A DNA stretch of 64,000 nucleotides from JAJPIG01 sp035531675 (GCA_035531675.1 DATKSL010000003.1:124001-188000), one strand, 5' to 3'. Counted from the first letter of the stretch, positions 17,427 to 26,923 are shown. Notes: generated from the sequence alone by a model not told the origin. A program made the numbers and translations.

Positions 17427-19037
17427 TCACATCCGGAACACGCCGAAGGTCGCGGCCGGCGCAATCGGCGCGTTGAGCGACGCCGCGATGCCGAGCGCCA
17501 GCGCGTTGCGGGTCTCCAGCGGATCGAGCACGCCGTCGTCCCATAGCCGCGCGGTCGAGTAGTAACAGCTCGATTCGCGTTCGTACTTCTCAAGCGTCGG
17601 ACGCATGAACTCGGCCTGCTCCGCCGGCGTCATCGATCCGCCCTGCGCTTTCATCTGATCGAGCTTGACGGTCAAGAGCGTGTTGGCGGCCTGCTCACCG
17701 CCCATCACCGAGATGCGCGCGTTGGGCCACATGAACAACAGCCGCGGCTGATAGGCCCGCCCGCACATCCCGTAATTGCCGGCCCCGTTCGACGCGCCGA
17801 TGATGACGGTGAACTTCGGCACCTGCGCGTTGGCTACCGCGTTGACAATCTTGGCCCCGTCCTTGGCGATCCCGCCCTGCTCGTAACGCTTGCCGACGAT
17901 GAAGCCGGTGATGTTCTGCAGGAACAGCAGCGGTGTCTGGCGCGCGCAGCAGAGCTCGATAAAGTGCGTCGCCTTGAGCGCCGATTCGCTGAACAGCACG
18001 CCGTTGTTGGCGATGATCCCGACCGGGTAGCCGTAGATGCGCGCGAAGCCAGTCACCACCGAAGTTCCGTAGCGCGCCTTGAACTCGTGCAGCCGGCTGC
18101 CGTCGACGAGCCGCGCGATTACCTCGCGCACTTCGAACGGCTTGCGCGGATCGTTGCTGATGAGGCCGTAGAGCTCGGCCGGATCGTAGTAGGGATCTTC
18201 GGGCTGCTCCTGGACGATCGGCGCGGTCCGCGCCGGGCCGAGATTCGACAGCATCGCACGCGCGATCTCGAGCGCATGCCGATCGTCGTCGGCCAGATGA
18301 TCGCTCACCCCCGAGATGCGGGTATGGACGTCGCCGCCGCCCAACTCCTCGGCCGTCACCTGCTCGCCGGTCGCGGCGCGCACCAGCGGCGGCCCGGCCA
18401 GGAAAATCGTGCCCTGATTTTTGACGATTACGTTCTCATCGCACATCGCCGGCACGTAGGCGCCGCCCGCCGTGCAGGAGCCCATCACCGCCGCTACCTG
18501 CGCGATGCCGAGCGCGGACATCCGCGCCTGGTTATAGAAGATGCGGCCGAAATGGTCGCGGTCGGGAAAGACCTGGTCCTGCAGCGGCAGGAACGCGCCC
18601 CCGGAATCGACCAGGTAGACGCATGGCAACCGGTTCTCGGTCGCGATCTCCTGGGCGCGCAGATGCTTCTTCACCGTGATCGGATAGTAGGTGCCGCCTT
18701 TGACGGTCGCGTCGTTCGCGATCACCATCACTTCCCGCCCGTGCACCCGCCCGATGCCGGTGACGATACCGGCGGCCGGCGCTTCGTCGTCGTACATCCC
18801 GAACGCGGCCAGCGTCGAAAGTTCGAGGAACGGACTGTCGCGATCGAGCAGCCCGCGAATCCGATCGCGCACCAGCAGCTTGCCGCGTTTGAGATGGCGC
18901 GCGCGCGAGGATTCGGGTCCGCCCAGCCGGACGCGCGCGATCGTATCGCGCAATTTCTTCGCCGCCGCGTCCATCAGCTCGCGATTGCAGCGGAACTCTT
19001 CGCTGTGGGGATTGACCCGGGTCTGAATGCGCTCCAT
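17427..19037 (-). CDS. mccB: Acyl-CoA carboxylase carboxyltransferase subunit, methylcrotonyl-CoA type
   Basis: A 536-residue carboxyltransferase (crotonase-fold, two halves) that moves CO2 from biotin to an acyl-CoA. The acyl-CoA site motif CTAGGAYVPAM lies at about 186-196, and the second half carries GASNGAGNYGMCGRAY. YPITVKKHLRAQEIA and the length are closest to methylcrotonyl-CoA carboxylase beta (leucine breakdown), though propionyl- or geranyl-CoA carboxylases are related. No biotin carboxylase/biotin carrier subunit is nearby, so the partner is encoded elsewhere. It is divergent from mutS2. Confidence 0.88.
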   Translation of the reverse strand: MERIQTRVNPHSEEFRCNRELMDAAAKKLRDTIARVRLGGPESSRARHLKRGKLLVRDRIRGLLDRDSPFLELSTLAAFGMYDDEAPAAGIVTGIGRVHGREVMVIANDATVKGGTYYPITVKKHLRAQEIATENRLPCVYLVDSGGAFLPLQDQVFPDRDHFGRIFYNQARMSALGIAQVAAVMGSCTAGGAYVPAMCDENVIVKNQGTIFLAGPPLVRAATGEQVTAEELGGGDVHTRISGVSDHLADDDRHALEIARAMLSNLGPARTAPIVQEQPEDPYYDPAELYGLISNDPRKPFEVREVIARLVDGSRLHEFKARYGTSVVTGFARIYGYPVGIIANNGVLFSESALKATHFIELCCARQTPLLFLQNITGFIVGKRYEQGGIAKDGAKIVNAVANAQVPKFTVIIGASNGAGNYGMCGRAYQPRLLFMWPNARISVMGGEQAANTLLTVKLDQMKAQGGSMTPAEQAEFMRPTLEKYERESSCYYSTARLWDDGVLDPLETRNALALGIAASLNAPIAPAATFGVFRM

Positions 19038-19081
19038 CGCCTGACCTGTTGCGGTTGTGCTCGCCGCCGGAGCCTGAGTTA

Positions 19082-19127
19082 GGCTAGATACTAGCCGTCT
19101 GGAAGATGCCGGGCGAAGCCCCCGGCA
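19082..19127. repeat. Two small hairpins in the mccB-mutS2 divergent gap
   Basis: GGCTAG/CTAGCC (19082-19087, 19091-19096) and TGCCGGG/CCCGGCA (19107-19113, 19121-19127) are perfect stems. The second ends 13 nt before the mutS2 ATG, which lacks a clear Shine-Dalgarno, so it could affect its translation. Confidence 0.35.
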
Positions 19128-19140
19128 GCCGGCTGAAACG

Positions 19141-21465
19141 ATGCGTCAACGAGATCTAAGAGCGCTCGAATTCGACCGGGTTCTCGCGATCGTCACGGGC
19201 TTCGCGGCCTCCGAGCCCGGGCGCGCGGCGATCGAGCAGATGGCGCCCGTCGCCGAGGCCGACGCGGTGCGCGATCGCCTGCGCGCCGCCGCCGAGCTGG
19301 TCGCGCTGCGGGGGCATGCCGGCGCGCTGCCGATCGCGGAATTCACCGACCAGCGCGATCTGATCCTGGCCGCGGCCCGCGGCGGTGCGGTGCTCGACGG
19401 CCCCGCGCTGGTACAGATTCGCGATTTCGTGATCGCCGCCCGCCAGCTGGCAGCCTTCATGCGCTCGCGCGTCGATTCCTTGCCCCATCTCGGCGCACTC
19501 GCCGCGATGCTGGTCGCGCCCAAGGAGCTGGCCGACGCGATGCTCGCGGCGCTGGCCGACGACGGCGGTCTGCTCGACGACGCCAGTCGCGAGCTGTTCC
19601 GGCTGCGCAATCGGCTGCGCGAGGGGCGGCTGGAACTCGAGGCGCGGCTATTCCGCGCGATCAACGCGCCCGGCATGGAGCAGTTCGTCTCCGACTACCT
19701 GGTGACGGTGCGCAATCGCCGTTTCGTGCTGCCGCTGCGGCTGAACTACACGGAGAAGCTCGAGGGTATCGTCCAGGATCGTTCGGTCTCGGGCGAGACG
19801 CTGTTCGTCGAGCCGCTGTGGGCGATCGAGCTCAACAATCGGCTGATGATGCTCGAGCGCGAGGCCGAGGCCGAGGAGCGCCGTATCCTGGCGGCGCTGA
19901 CCGCGATAGTGCGCGGCTATGCGCGCGAGCTGCGGATGACGTTCGACGCAATGGTGCGGCTCGACGCCCTCAACGCGGGCGCGATCTTCGCCGAGCGCTT
20001 CGGATGCATCGAGCCCGAAATCAGCGACGCCGGGCTCGAGCTGGTCGCGGCGCGCCATCCGATGCTGGTCGCCGGCGGGCGCGAAGTGGTGCCGATCGAT
20101 ATCCGCATCGGCGCCGATAGCCACGGCATCGTCATCTCGGGTCCCAACACCGGCGGCAAGACGGTGGCGCTCAAGACCGTCGGCCTGCTGGCGATGATGG
20201 CGCAGGCGGGCCTGTTGATTCCGGCCGAGCGCGCCCACCTGCCGGCCTTTCGCTCCTGCTTCGTCGATATCGGCGACGAGCAATCGATCGAACGCAACCT
20301 GTCGAGCTTCGCCGCCCATATCGCCAATCTGCGCGAGATCGTCGAGTCGTTCGCCGAACCGGCGCTGGTGATCCTCGACGAGCCGGGCGCCGGCACCGAT
20401 CCGGGCGAGGGCGCCGCGCTGGCAATCGGACTGATGAACTATTTCAAGCAGCGCCGCTGCCTGCTCGGCATCGCGACCCATGCCACCGCCGTCAAGCTCT
20501 ACGCCTATTCGAGCGGCGGCTTCGAGGCGGCGGCGGTCGATTTCGATCCCGAACGGCTGACGCCGCTCTACCGGCTGAAGCCGCACACTATCGGCGAGAG
20601 CTACGGGCTCGCGGTGGCGCGCCGGCTGGGATTGCCCGACGAGATAATCCGCGCCGCCGAAGCCGCGCGTGGCGAGGCCACCGTCCAGCTCGACCGCGTG
20701 CTGCGCCAGCTCGAAGAGGAGCGCAAGGCGCTCGGGCGCGAGCGCGAGCAGCTAGTGGAGCGTGAACGCGAGCTCGCCCGACTCGAGGAGCGGGCGCTGG
20801 CCGCGCGCGAACGCGAGCGCGAGAAATTCGAGGCCGAGGGTGAGCGGCTGCGCAGCGAAGCCCAGAGCCTGATTTCCGATCTGCGCCGCCAGGGCGTCGA
20901 CCTCGCCCGTGAGATCCGGCAGCAGACGAAACCCCGCTCCGCGCTCAGCTCGATGCTTACCGAGGCGGCGCAGCGCGCCGCCCGCCTCGGCCCCGAGGCC
21001 GGCGCGCCCGGTGAGACGGCTCCGCAGGCGCCATTTCGGATTGGCGAGCAGGTGGAGGTCGGCGATCTGCGCGGCGAGCTGATCCAGCTCGATCAGAACC
21101 GCGCCGTAATCGGACGCGGCGCGCTCCGAATCGAAGTGGCCCCGGAACGCTTGCGCCGGGCGAAGGCGGCGCCCGCGCCGGCGCGTACGCCGCAGGTGAC
21201 GGTTACGGTCGCCGGCGGCGAGAGCGGCGAGCTGAATCTGATCGGCGCGCGCACGGCAGACGCGCTGAGAAGGCTCGAGGAGTTCCTCGACCAGGCCTAC
21301 CTGACGAATCGCACCGAGGTCCGGATCGTGCACGGCATCGGCTCGGGCGCCTTGCGCAAGGCGATCCACGAATACCTCGCCGACTCGCCGTACGCCGCTT
21401 CGTTCCGCGAGGCCGAGCCCCATCAGGGCGGCGCCGGCGCAACTATCGTCACGCTGCGGCTGTAG
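19141..21465 (+). CDS. mutS2: Endonuclease MutS2 / ribosome-rescue factor
   Basis: A 774-residue MutS2. The MutS-type ATPase core has Walker A GPNTGGKT at 334-341, Walker B VILDEPGAGTDPGEGAAL and a THATAVK switch. A long coiled coil rich in Arg/Glu runs about 510-600. A C-terminal Smr nuclease domain (about 695-774) carries LIGARTADALRRLEEF and HGIGSGALRKAI; the usual LDLRG-type first motif appears as LNLIGAR. MutS2 suppresses recombination and, in firmicutes, senses collided ribosomes. Length and order are normal; the gene is apparently monocistronic. Confidence 0.95.
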   Translation: MRQRDLRALEFDRVLAIVTGFAASEPGRAAIEQMAPVAEADAVRDRLRAAAELVALRGHAGALPIAEFTDQRDLILAAARGGAVLDGPALVQIRDFVIAARQLAAFMRSRVDSLPHLGALAAMLVAPKELADAMLAALADDGGLLDDASRELFRLRNRLREGRLELEARLFRAINAPGMEQFVSDYLVTVRNRRFVLPLRLNYTEKLEGIVQDRSVSGETLFVEPLWAIELNNRLMMLEREAEAEERRILAALTAIVRGYARELRMTFDAMVRLDALNAGAIFAERFGCIEPEISDAGLELVAARHPMLVAGGREVVPIDIRIGADSHGIVISGPNTGGKTVALKTVGLLAMMAQAGLLIPAERAHLPAFRSCFVDIGDEQSIERNLSSFAAHIANLREIVESFAEPALVILDEPGAGTDPGEGAALAIGLMNYFKQRRCLLGIATHATAVKLYAYSSGGFEAAAVDFDPERLTPLYRLKPHTIGESYGLAVARRLGLPDEIIRAAEAARGEATVQLDRVLRQLEEERKALGREREQLVERERELARLEERALAAREREREKFEAEGERLRSEAQSLISDLRRQGVDLAREIRQQTKPRSALSSMLTEAAQRAARLGPEAGAPGETAPQAPFRIGEQVEVGDLRGELIQLDQNRAVIGRGALRIEVAPERLRRAKAAPAPARTPQVTVTVAGGESGELNLIGARTADALRRLEEFLDQAYLTNRTEVRIVHGIGSGALRKAIHEYLADSPYAASFREAEPHQGGAGATIVTLRL

Positions 21466-21551
21466 GATCGCGTCGCGGAATTCTTACCAGCGGTGGCGTG
21501 GCAAACAGCTTGTCATTCCGAGCGTAGTCCGGAACGAGGAACCTCTTGGCT

Positions 21552-21667
21552 TGTCATTCCGAGCGCAGCGAGGAATCTACGCGCAGCGATGTTCTTCTTG
21601 TCCGCAACGGCGTTCCCTCGGACAAATCGCTCCGCGTGGATCCCTCACCTTTCGGTTCGGGATGACA
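21552..21667. repeat. Dispersed palindromic repeat, copy B
   Basis: Starts TGTCATTCCGAGCGCAGCG and ends GGTTCGGGATGACA; the two halves are imperfect inverted repeats. Its left and right ends and centre match 26604-26726 closely. A truncated left unit (about 21510-21545) precedes it. It fills most of the 255-bp gap between convergent mutS2 and asmA, which holds no gene. Confidence 0.85.
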
Positions 21668-21720
21668 TATAAAGAATCAGCAATTCGGCAAAAACCAACG
21701 CGACCTCCGCAGCCGCCGCA

Positions 21721-24243
21721 TCAGAACAACTTCTTGAACGTCGACAGCGGATTCGAAGGCGCCGGCGTCGCTTGCGGTGCGGCACCGCCGGTGGCAGCAC
21801 TGCCGCCCGATCCGCCGCCCAACAGGCCGCCGAGTCCGCCCTTCTTGCCGAGCAATTTGCCGAGAAATTGCTGACCCTTTTGCTTCACGGCCTGCGCGGC
21901 GGCGCGCTGGGCAAGCTCGCCGACGTCGGGCGCGATGCGCGGCTTGGGCAGCTCGCCGCTGATCCGCAGCGGGATATCGACCTGCGCGTTCTTGTTCTCG
22001 AGGTAGACGATATTATGCTTGTCGGCCTTCAACTCGCTGCTGAACTGCGGGCTCAGCAGGATATGCGCCGCCATGTCGATACGCTTGTCCATATCGAACC
22101 AGCCGTCACCCAGCATCGAATAGTCGACCGACTTCACCGTCAGGTCGTGGGTCGTGATGCGCGGGCCCTGCAACACAAAAGTCAGCTCAGCCTGGTCGAT
22201 ATCGGTGTCCGGATTTTTGAACAGCTCCGGATGGTTCGCGATCGCCGACCTCGGCAGCAGCGCGCCGATTCCGGGCACGTTGTCGATCTTCTTCAGCGCG
22301 CTCGCCACCACGTTGACGCCGATCAGTTTGCCGTTGCGCACCGCCAGCTTGCCGCCGCCGGCCAGCGTCGGCTTGATCTGGTCGAAGTTGCTGCCGGCGC
22401 CGGCGACCTTGACGTTGCCGGTCAGGATGCCGCGGATGATATTGGCAGCCTTCGACTTCTGCGACGCCAGCGCCTGCTGGAGGTCGACGTTGGTCAGATG
22501 CGCGGTGACGTTGAACCGCGGCGCGGCGGCTAATTCGGCCTGCGCCGCGGCCGCAATCGTGCCGCCGAAGGCGCCGAGCGTGAGCGATTTCACCTCCGCC
22601 CGCTGGTCCCCGTACTGCGCCGACAGGTTCAGGTTCTGGTAGACGACGTTGTTGAGGTTGCCCGAGGGCGAGGTCAGGTTGGCGCTCACCGTCGGTGCGC
22701 TCGGCGTGCCGGCGGCGGTGCCGGTGAGCTTCAGATCGTTCAATACCTCGTCGGGCGGCCGCGAGGGGACCAGTCCAGCGGTTTTCAATTGGCCGGCGCT
22801 GAGGTCGTAGCTCGCTGCCAGCGGCTGGAGCGACCGGACATGCGCGGTGAGTTGCGCATGCGCGGTCCCCATCACAAAATTGAGCGGGCCGATGTCCGCG
22901 CTGTTACCCTTCATCTTGAGGTCGCCGTTGACGCCCGACAGCCCCGGCATCTTGCCGCCCGGCGAGAACGCGACGTTGACCAGCGTCAGGGTGCCGTCGA
23001 CGCTCGGCTTGCTGCGGACTATCGCCACCTTGGCGTGCAACTCGGCCTGTCCCGAGATCTTCTCCTTCTGCAGCGCGGTGACGGTCTTTGCGAGCGCCTC
23101 GAGGTAGAAGCGATTACTGTCGAGGCGGGCGGCGATACGGCCGGTCTCGATTACCAGGTTGGTCGCCGTGAGATGCAGCTCCGCCAGCGTCAGCTTGGCA
23201 TTGCTGACCACCAGCTTGCCGTTGCTGCGCGAACCGGCCGCAGTGACCACCAGTGCGACGCCGGGCACCTTGTCGAGCGCGCCGGCATAGACCACGTGAT
23301 TGCTGCCGAGGTTGGCCTTGAGATCGAAGGCCGGCGCGCCGACCGTGCCGGAGATCTTGGCAGTCGCCGAGATCGGCCCGTCGATCGTGAGCTTCCCGGG
23401 TAGCGCCTTGGCGAGCGGCCCGACCGACTTCAACTCGGCGGTGGTAAGCGGCCCGACGGTAATTGCGAGCGCCAGCGGCAGCGCCTGGACGTCGATCCCG
23501 CCCTGGCTCATCAACGGGCCGACCGTGCCGGCCACCTTGAGATTCTGCCGATCGCCGACCGCGGCCAGCGCCAGCTTCAGATCGAACGGCGCGTCCATCC
23601 GGAGATTCTCGACGTCGAGGTCCAGCTTCCGAATCGCGATCGGCTTCGCTCCCCAGGCGGCGTCCTGGTACAGGATCGTGCCGTCGCTGATCGAGAAGCT
23701 CTTGATCGAGAACTGCGTCAGCGCAGCGCTGCCCGCTTGCGAGGTGGCGGACGGCGCCGATTGCATCGGCGAGCCCTGCGGCGCCTGCGGACGAGCCGGT
23801 ATGCGTGGGCTGGGCAGCACTTGCGGGGCGCCGCTCTTCCTGCCGATGGTGGCGACGTTGAGTTGTCCGGCACGATTCCGGATCACGCGAATCTCGGGGC
23901 TCTTGATATCGAGCCGCACCACCTTGATTTGCTTCGCCAGCAGCGGCATCAATTCGACCCGGCAAAAGACGTCGCGCGCCGATACCATCGGCTGGCTTGA
24001 GAAGGCCGGGTCATCGGCCAGCGTCAGTCCTTGCAGGTCGAGCGATACGCCCCAGCCGAGGCTCGCCTTGATCGCGGAGACCGCGACCGGGCGGCCGACC
24101 GCGTCGCTGACCTTGGTCAGGATACGCTCGCGGTTGGACTGGATAATCGAGTTGAGGTTGAGCACGGCGTAGCCGAGCACGGCGGCCACAATCAGCACGA
24201 TAACGCCCAGGATCGATCCGGCAATCAGTATTACGCGTCTCAT
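21721..24243 (-). CDS. AsmA family protein
   Basis: An 840-residue AsmA-like protein with one N-terminal membrane anchor (about residues 4-28) and a very long periplasmic region built of repeated beta segments (for example the GTVGAPAFDLKANLG and GTPSAPTVSANLTSP types). AsmA-like proteins are thought to form beta-groove bridges that carry lipid between inner and outer membrane. The C-terminal AsmA_2-like part lies at about 560-790. A Gly/Ala-rich tail (GGLGGLLGGGSGGSAATGG) ends the protein. The start overlaps the end of the UDG gene by 4 bp, so they are coupled. Confidence 0.87.
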   Translation of the reverse strand: MRRVILIAGSILGVIVLIVAAVLGYAVLNLNSIIQSNRERILTKVSDAVGRPVAVSAIKASLGWGVSLDLQGLTLADDPAFSSQPMVSARDVFCRVELMPLLAKQIKVVRLDIKSPEIRVIRNRAGQLNVATIGRKSGAPQVLPSPRIPARPQAPQGSPMQSAPSATSQAGSAALTQFSIKSFSISDGTILYQDAAWGAKPIAIRKLDLDVENLRMDAPFDLKLALAAVGDRQNLKVAGTVGPLMSQGGIDVQALPLALAITVGPLTTAELKSVGPLAKALPGKLTIDGPISATAKISGTVGAPAFDLKANLGSNHVVYAGALDKVPGVALVVTAAGSRSNGKLVVSNAKLTLAELHLTATNLVIETGRIAARLDSNRFYLEALAKTVTALQKEKISGQAELHAKVAIVRSKPSVDGTLTLVNVAFSPGGKMPGLSGVNGDLKMKGNSADIGPLNFVMGTAHAQLTAHVRSLQPLAASYDLSAGQLKTAGLVPSRPPDEVLNDLKLTGTAAGTPSAPTVSANLTSPSGNLNNVVYQNLNLSAQYGDQRAEVKSLTLGAFGGTIAAAAQAELAAAPRFNVTAHLTNVDLQQALASQKSKAANIIRGILTGNVKVAGAGSNFDQIKPTLAGGGKLAVRNGKLIGVNVVASALKKIDNVPGIGALLPRSAIANHPELFKNPDTDIDQAELTFVLQGPRITTHDLTVKSVDYSMLGDGWFDMDKRIDMAAHILLSPQFSSELKADKHNIVYLENKNAQVDIPLRISGELPKPRIAPDVGELAQRAAAQAVKQKGQQFLGKLLGKKGGLGGLLGGGSGGSAATGGAAPQATPAPSNPLSTFKKLF

Positions 24244-24911
24244 CGGCTATCTCCCGGTAGCAGGCGTCGAAGTTCGGAGCGCATCAACCGCGCGAGGCGG
24301 CGCTCATAATCGGACAGCGAAGAAATTCCGGCCTGTCGCATCCCGGCGATATTCGCCGTCGACGGATGCATCAGTGGAATCACGCGGATACCTGTAACAC
24401 TACGACGCGCTGTGCCGTGAGCCAAGCTGAGCTTGACCGGGTAGCCCAGCGCGGCGTGCGTGGCGCGCGCGCCGAAGGCGAGGATCAGCCGCGGCCGGAT
24501 GATGCCGAGTTCGGAGCCGAGATGACGGCTGGTACAGCGCTGGACCTCGCTGGCCCGCGGCGCACGATTGGCGCCGCTCGGACTGGCCGGCCAGCACTTG
24601 ACGGTATCGGTGATATAGAACAGCTCTTCGAGTTCGAGCTGCCGGGGCGCGACGGCGCGGGCGAAAGCGCGGCGAATCGTCAGGTTGCGCGGATTCGAAA
24701 AGCCGCGTCCGTTATCGAGCGAGACGCGCCCCGGCGCCTCACCGAGAATCATCAGGCCGAAGCGCGGCGTGCCGCGGTTTTGGGCCGGAAACTTCCGCCA
24801 TGGTGCGATCGTGCGGCACTCGCGGCAGCGGATCGTCGCCCGCCACCATCGTTGCAGGTTCCGATCGGCCTCCGACGGGCTGCGGTCGCTAGCGGCCTCG
24901 CTCATCGTCAA
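24240..24911 (-). CDS. Uracil-DNA glycosylase, Fe-S (family 4-like)
   Basis: A 223-residue member of the UDG superfamily that removes uracil from DNA. Motif A is GEAPGRVSLDNGRGF (57-71) and motif B is LMHPSTANI near 180-190. Cysteines 29, 32, 106 and 126 are placed as in family 4 enzymes that hold a 4Fe-4S cluster (CRECRT ... ITDTVKC ... QRC). Motif A differs from the usual family 4 GEGPGxxE in lacking the acidic residue directly after it, so substrate range could differ. It is upstream of and coupled with asmA. Confidence 0.85.
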   Translation of the reverse strand: MTMSEAASDRSPSEADRNLQRWWRATIRCRECRTIAPWRKFPAQNRGTPRFGLMILGEAPGRVSLDNGRGFSNPRNLTIRRAFARAVAPRQLELEELFYITDTVKCWPASPSGANRAPRASEVQRCTSRHLGSELGIIRPRLILAFGARATHAALGYPVKLSLAHGTARRSVTGIRVIPLMHPSTANIAGMRQAGISSLSDYERRLARLMRSELRRLLPGDSR

Positions 24912-24989
24912 CTCGATAGACCCGGCTGCGGGCCGGATGCAAGCGTGAGCGCGCCCTCGTCACGCGCTAGAATGGGAGCCAGGGATGGG

Positions 24990-25748
24990 ATGGCGCGCAA
25001 GCGAAAATCCGGGCACGGGCAACCGCAGCAGCAGGCATCGTCGAAGCCGGTCTTCAGCTCGCCGTTCAAGGATCTCGCCAAGCTGGTTCGATCGAAAGCC
25101 GCAACCGTTGCACCACCCAAGACGATAGCGACGCCGCCTGCGCCGAAAGTTGCGGTCGCGCCGCAGAAGGACGATGAGACCCTGTTCCGTGAGGCGATCG
25201 ACGGCGCCCGGCCGCTGGACCGCGCCCGCACTGCGCGGGTCGCCGTCGAACCATCGGTCACGGTCAGTATCGTGAGCGAAGAGGCCGAGGTGCTGGCGGA
25301 GCTTTCCGACCTGGTTTCGGGCCAGGGCCCCTTCGAGCTGACCGAGACCGAGGATTACGTCGAGGGGATGCGGTCCGGTCTCGACCCGCGGCTGGTGACG
25401 CGGCTGCGGCGCGGCGAATTCGCCCTCCAGGGGCATATCGATCTGCATGGGATGATACGCGCGGACGCCAAGGTCGCGCTCGAGACTTACATCGTGGATT
25501 CGGTGCGCAAGGGGCGCCGCGGCGTCCTGATCGTCCATGGGCGCGGACGCGGATCGCCCGGCGGCCATCCGGTGCTCAAACATGCCACCGCCCAATGGTT
25601 GTCACACGGCACCATCAGCGGCTACGTTCTGGCCTTCACCACCGCGCGGCCGGCGGATGGCGGGGCGGGCGCGATGTACGTGCTGCTCCGGCGCGGGCGG
25701 CAGCGCGCATCGTTCGACGTGTTGAGCGGAACCCATCGGCGCGACTGA
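24990..25748 (+). CDS. Smr domain protein
   Basis: A 252-residue protein with a basic, disordered N-terminal part (1-60) and a C-terminal Smr domain: HIDLHGMIRADAK (149-161) and IVHGRGRGSPGG (181-192) are the two Smr motifs. Stand-alone Smr proteins (YdaL/DUF-type in proteobacteria) are nucleases or nucleic-acid binders; E. coli SmrB cuts mRNA between collided ribosomes. ATG 24990 (AGGGATGGG upstream) gives MARKRK; an in-frame ATG at 24972 is possible. It is the second Smr-bearing gene within 6 kb, after mutS2. Confidence 0.88.
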   Translation: MARKRKSGHGQPQQQASSKPVFSSPFKDLAKLVRSKAATVAPPKTIATPPAPKVAVAPQKDDETLFREAIDGARPLDRARTARVAVEPSVTVSIVSEEAEVLAELSDLVSGQGPFELTETEDYVEGMRSGLDPRLVTRLRRGEFALQGHIDLHGMIRADAKVALETYIVDSVRKGRRGVLIVHGRGRGSPGGHPVLKHATAQWLSHGTISGYVLAFTTARPADGGAGAMYVLLRRGRQRASFDVLSGTHRRD

Positions 25749-25834
25749 GCGGCTCGATCATCGAACAGAAGACGAAGCCGACGGTGGTTGGATCGCAATT
25801 CGCCGCGTGAGCGGCAACGTACACAGGTGCAATC

Positions 25835-26584
25835 ATGGCGGAAACGACGCTCTATCATTTCATGATGTCGGTCTGTTCGATGAAGACCCGGCTCGGCTTG
25901 GCGGAGATGGAAGTTCCGTACCAAAGCCGGGAAGTGGATATCGGCTTCAAGCTCGAAAACTTCGAGCCCTGGTACGTCAAGCTTAATCCGCGGGCGGTCG
26001 TCCCGACGCTGCAGGATGATTCGACGGTGGTCACCGATTCGGCAAAAATTTTGCGCTATGCGGCGTCGAAATGGCGCCCGGCGATGCTCGGTGACGGGGC
26101 GCATCGCAACCGCGTCGAGGATTGGGTGCGCTCAGGCGACGGCGTCAATCTGCAGGTGATCACCTACGCTTTCAACGGTGTGCCGCGTGGCCCGGAGCTG
26201 CTCGAGGCGCGTCTGGCGCGGAGCCTCGAATACCAGGTGAAATATCCCGAGCTCGCCGACGTCTATCGCGCGGTGCATCAGCGGATTCTGAATCACAAAT
26301 CTTCCGCCGCCGCCAAGCCGGATGTCGCCAAGGCGCTGGCTGCGCTCGACGCGACGCTGGGCAGACTGGACGCCGATCTCGAACGCGCGCCGTTTATCGG
26401 CGGCGAGTCCTATTCGATCGCCGACGTAATATGGACGGTAATCCTGGCGCGCCTGATTCTGCTCAAACGACCCGAGGTCGCGCCGGAAAGGTTTTCGCAC
26501 GTCAAATCGTACTACGATCGGATGACGAAGCGACCAAGTTTCGCCACGGCCAAGGTCATGCCGGTCTGGGTCGGCGGGATTTAG
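25835..26584 (+). CDS. Glutathione S-transferase-like protein
   Basis: A 249-residue two-domain GST fold. The N-terminal thioredoxin-like part has SVCSMKTRLGLAE (active-site region, Ser/Cys), LNPRAVVPTL with the cis-Pro, and VVTDSAKILRY with the Asp-Ser glutathione contact. The C-terminal helical domain has the N-capping box region FIGGESYSIADVIW. Substrate is unknown. It lies 86 bp after the Smr gene and may share its transcript. Confidence 0.85.
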   Translation: MAETTLYHFMMSVCSMKTRLGLAEMEVPYQSREVDIGFKLENFEPWYVKLNPRAVVPTLQDDSTVVTDSAKILRYAASKWRPAMLGDGAHRNRVEDWVRSGDGVNLQVITYAFNGVPRGPELLEARLARSLEYQVKYPELADVYRAVHQRILNHKSSAAAKPDVAKALAALDATLGRLDADLERAPFIGGESYSIADVIWTVILARLILLKRPEVAPERFSHVKSYYDRMTKRPSFATAKVMPVWVGGI

Positions 26585-26603
26585 TCGGACACCGTCAACC
26601 GGT

Positions 26604-26726
26604 TGTCATTCTGAGCGCAGCGAAGAATCTACGCGCAGCGATTTTCTTCTTGTCTGCTTGTCCGCTACGGCGTTCCCTCGGACCAATCGCTCCGCGTGGA
26701 TCCCTCACCTTCGGTTCGGGATGACA
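26604..26726. repeat. Dispersed palindromic repeat, copy C
   Basis: Near-copy of 21552-21667 in the same orientation: it starts TGTCATTCTGAGCGCAGCG, ends GGTTCGGGATGACA, and has the same central GCGTTCCCTCGGAC and ATCGCTCCGCGTGGATCC blocks. It lies directly after the GST-like gene. Confidence 0.87.
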
Positions 26727-26799
26727 AACGTTAGGTGTGACCAGCCCTCGGTTCGTCGTTCCTGGCGTAGTTCCGAAACAATGACCTCTCGGTTTGTCA

Positions 26800-26915
26800 T
26801 TCTGAGCGCAGCGAAGAATCCCGGTCTTTCAGCGACATCCAGCGAGATCCGGGATTCCTCGCGGAGCCTGCCCTGAGCAGAGCCGACGGGCGGACTTCGC
26901 TCGGAATCACAAGTC
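26800..26915. repeat. Second unit of the repeat family, shorter palindrome
   Basis: Begins TGTCATTCTGAGCGCAGCGA again near 26798, then diverges: AATCCCGG (26818-26825) pairs with CCGGGATT (about 26850-26857), and the right end GCTCGGAATCAC mirrors the left end. The gap 26585-26979 holds only these repeats and the atp terminator. Confidence 0.7.
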
Positions 26916-26923
26916 GAGAGAAA

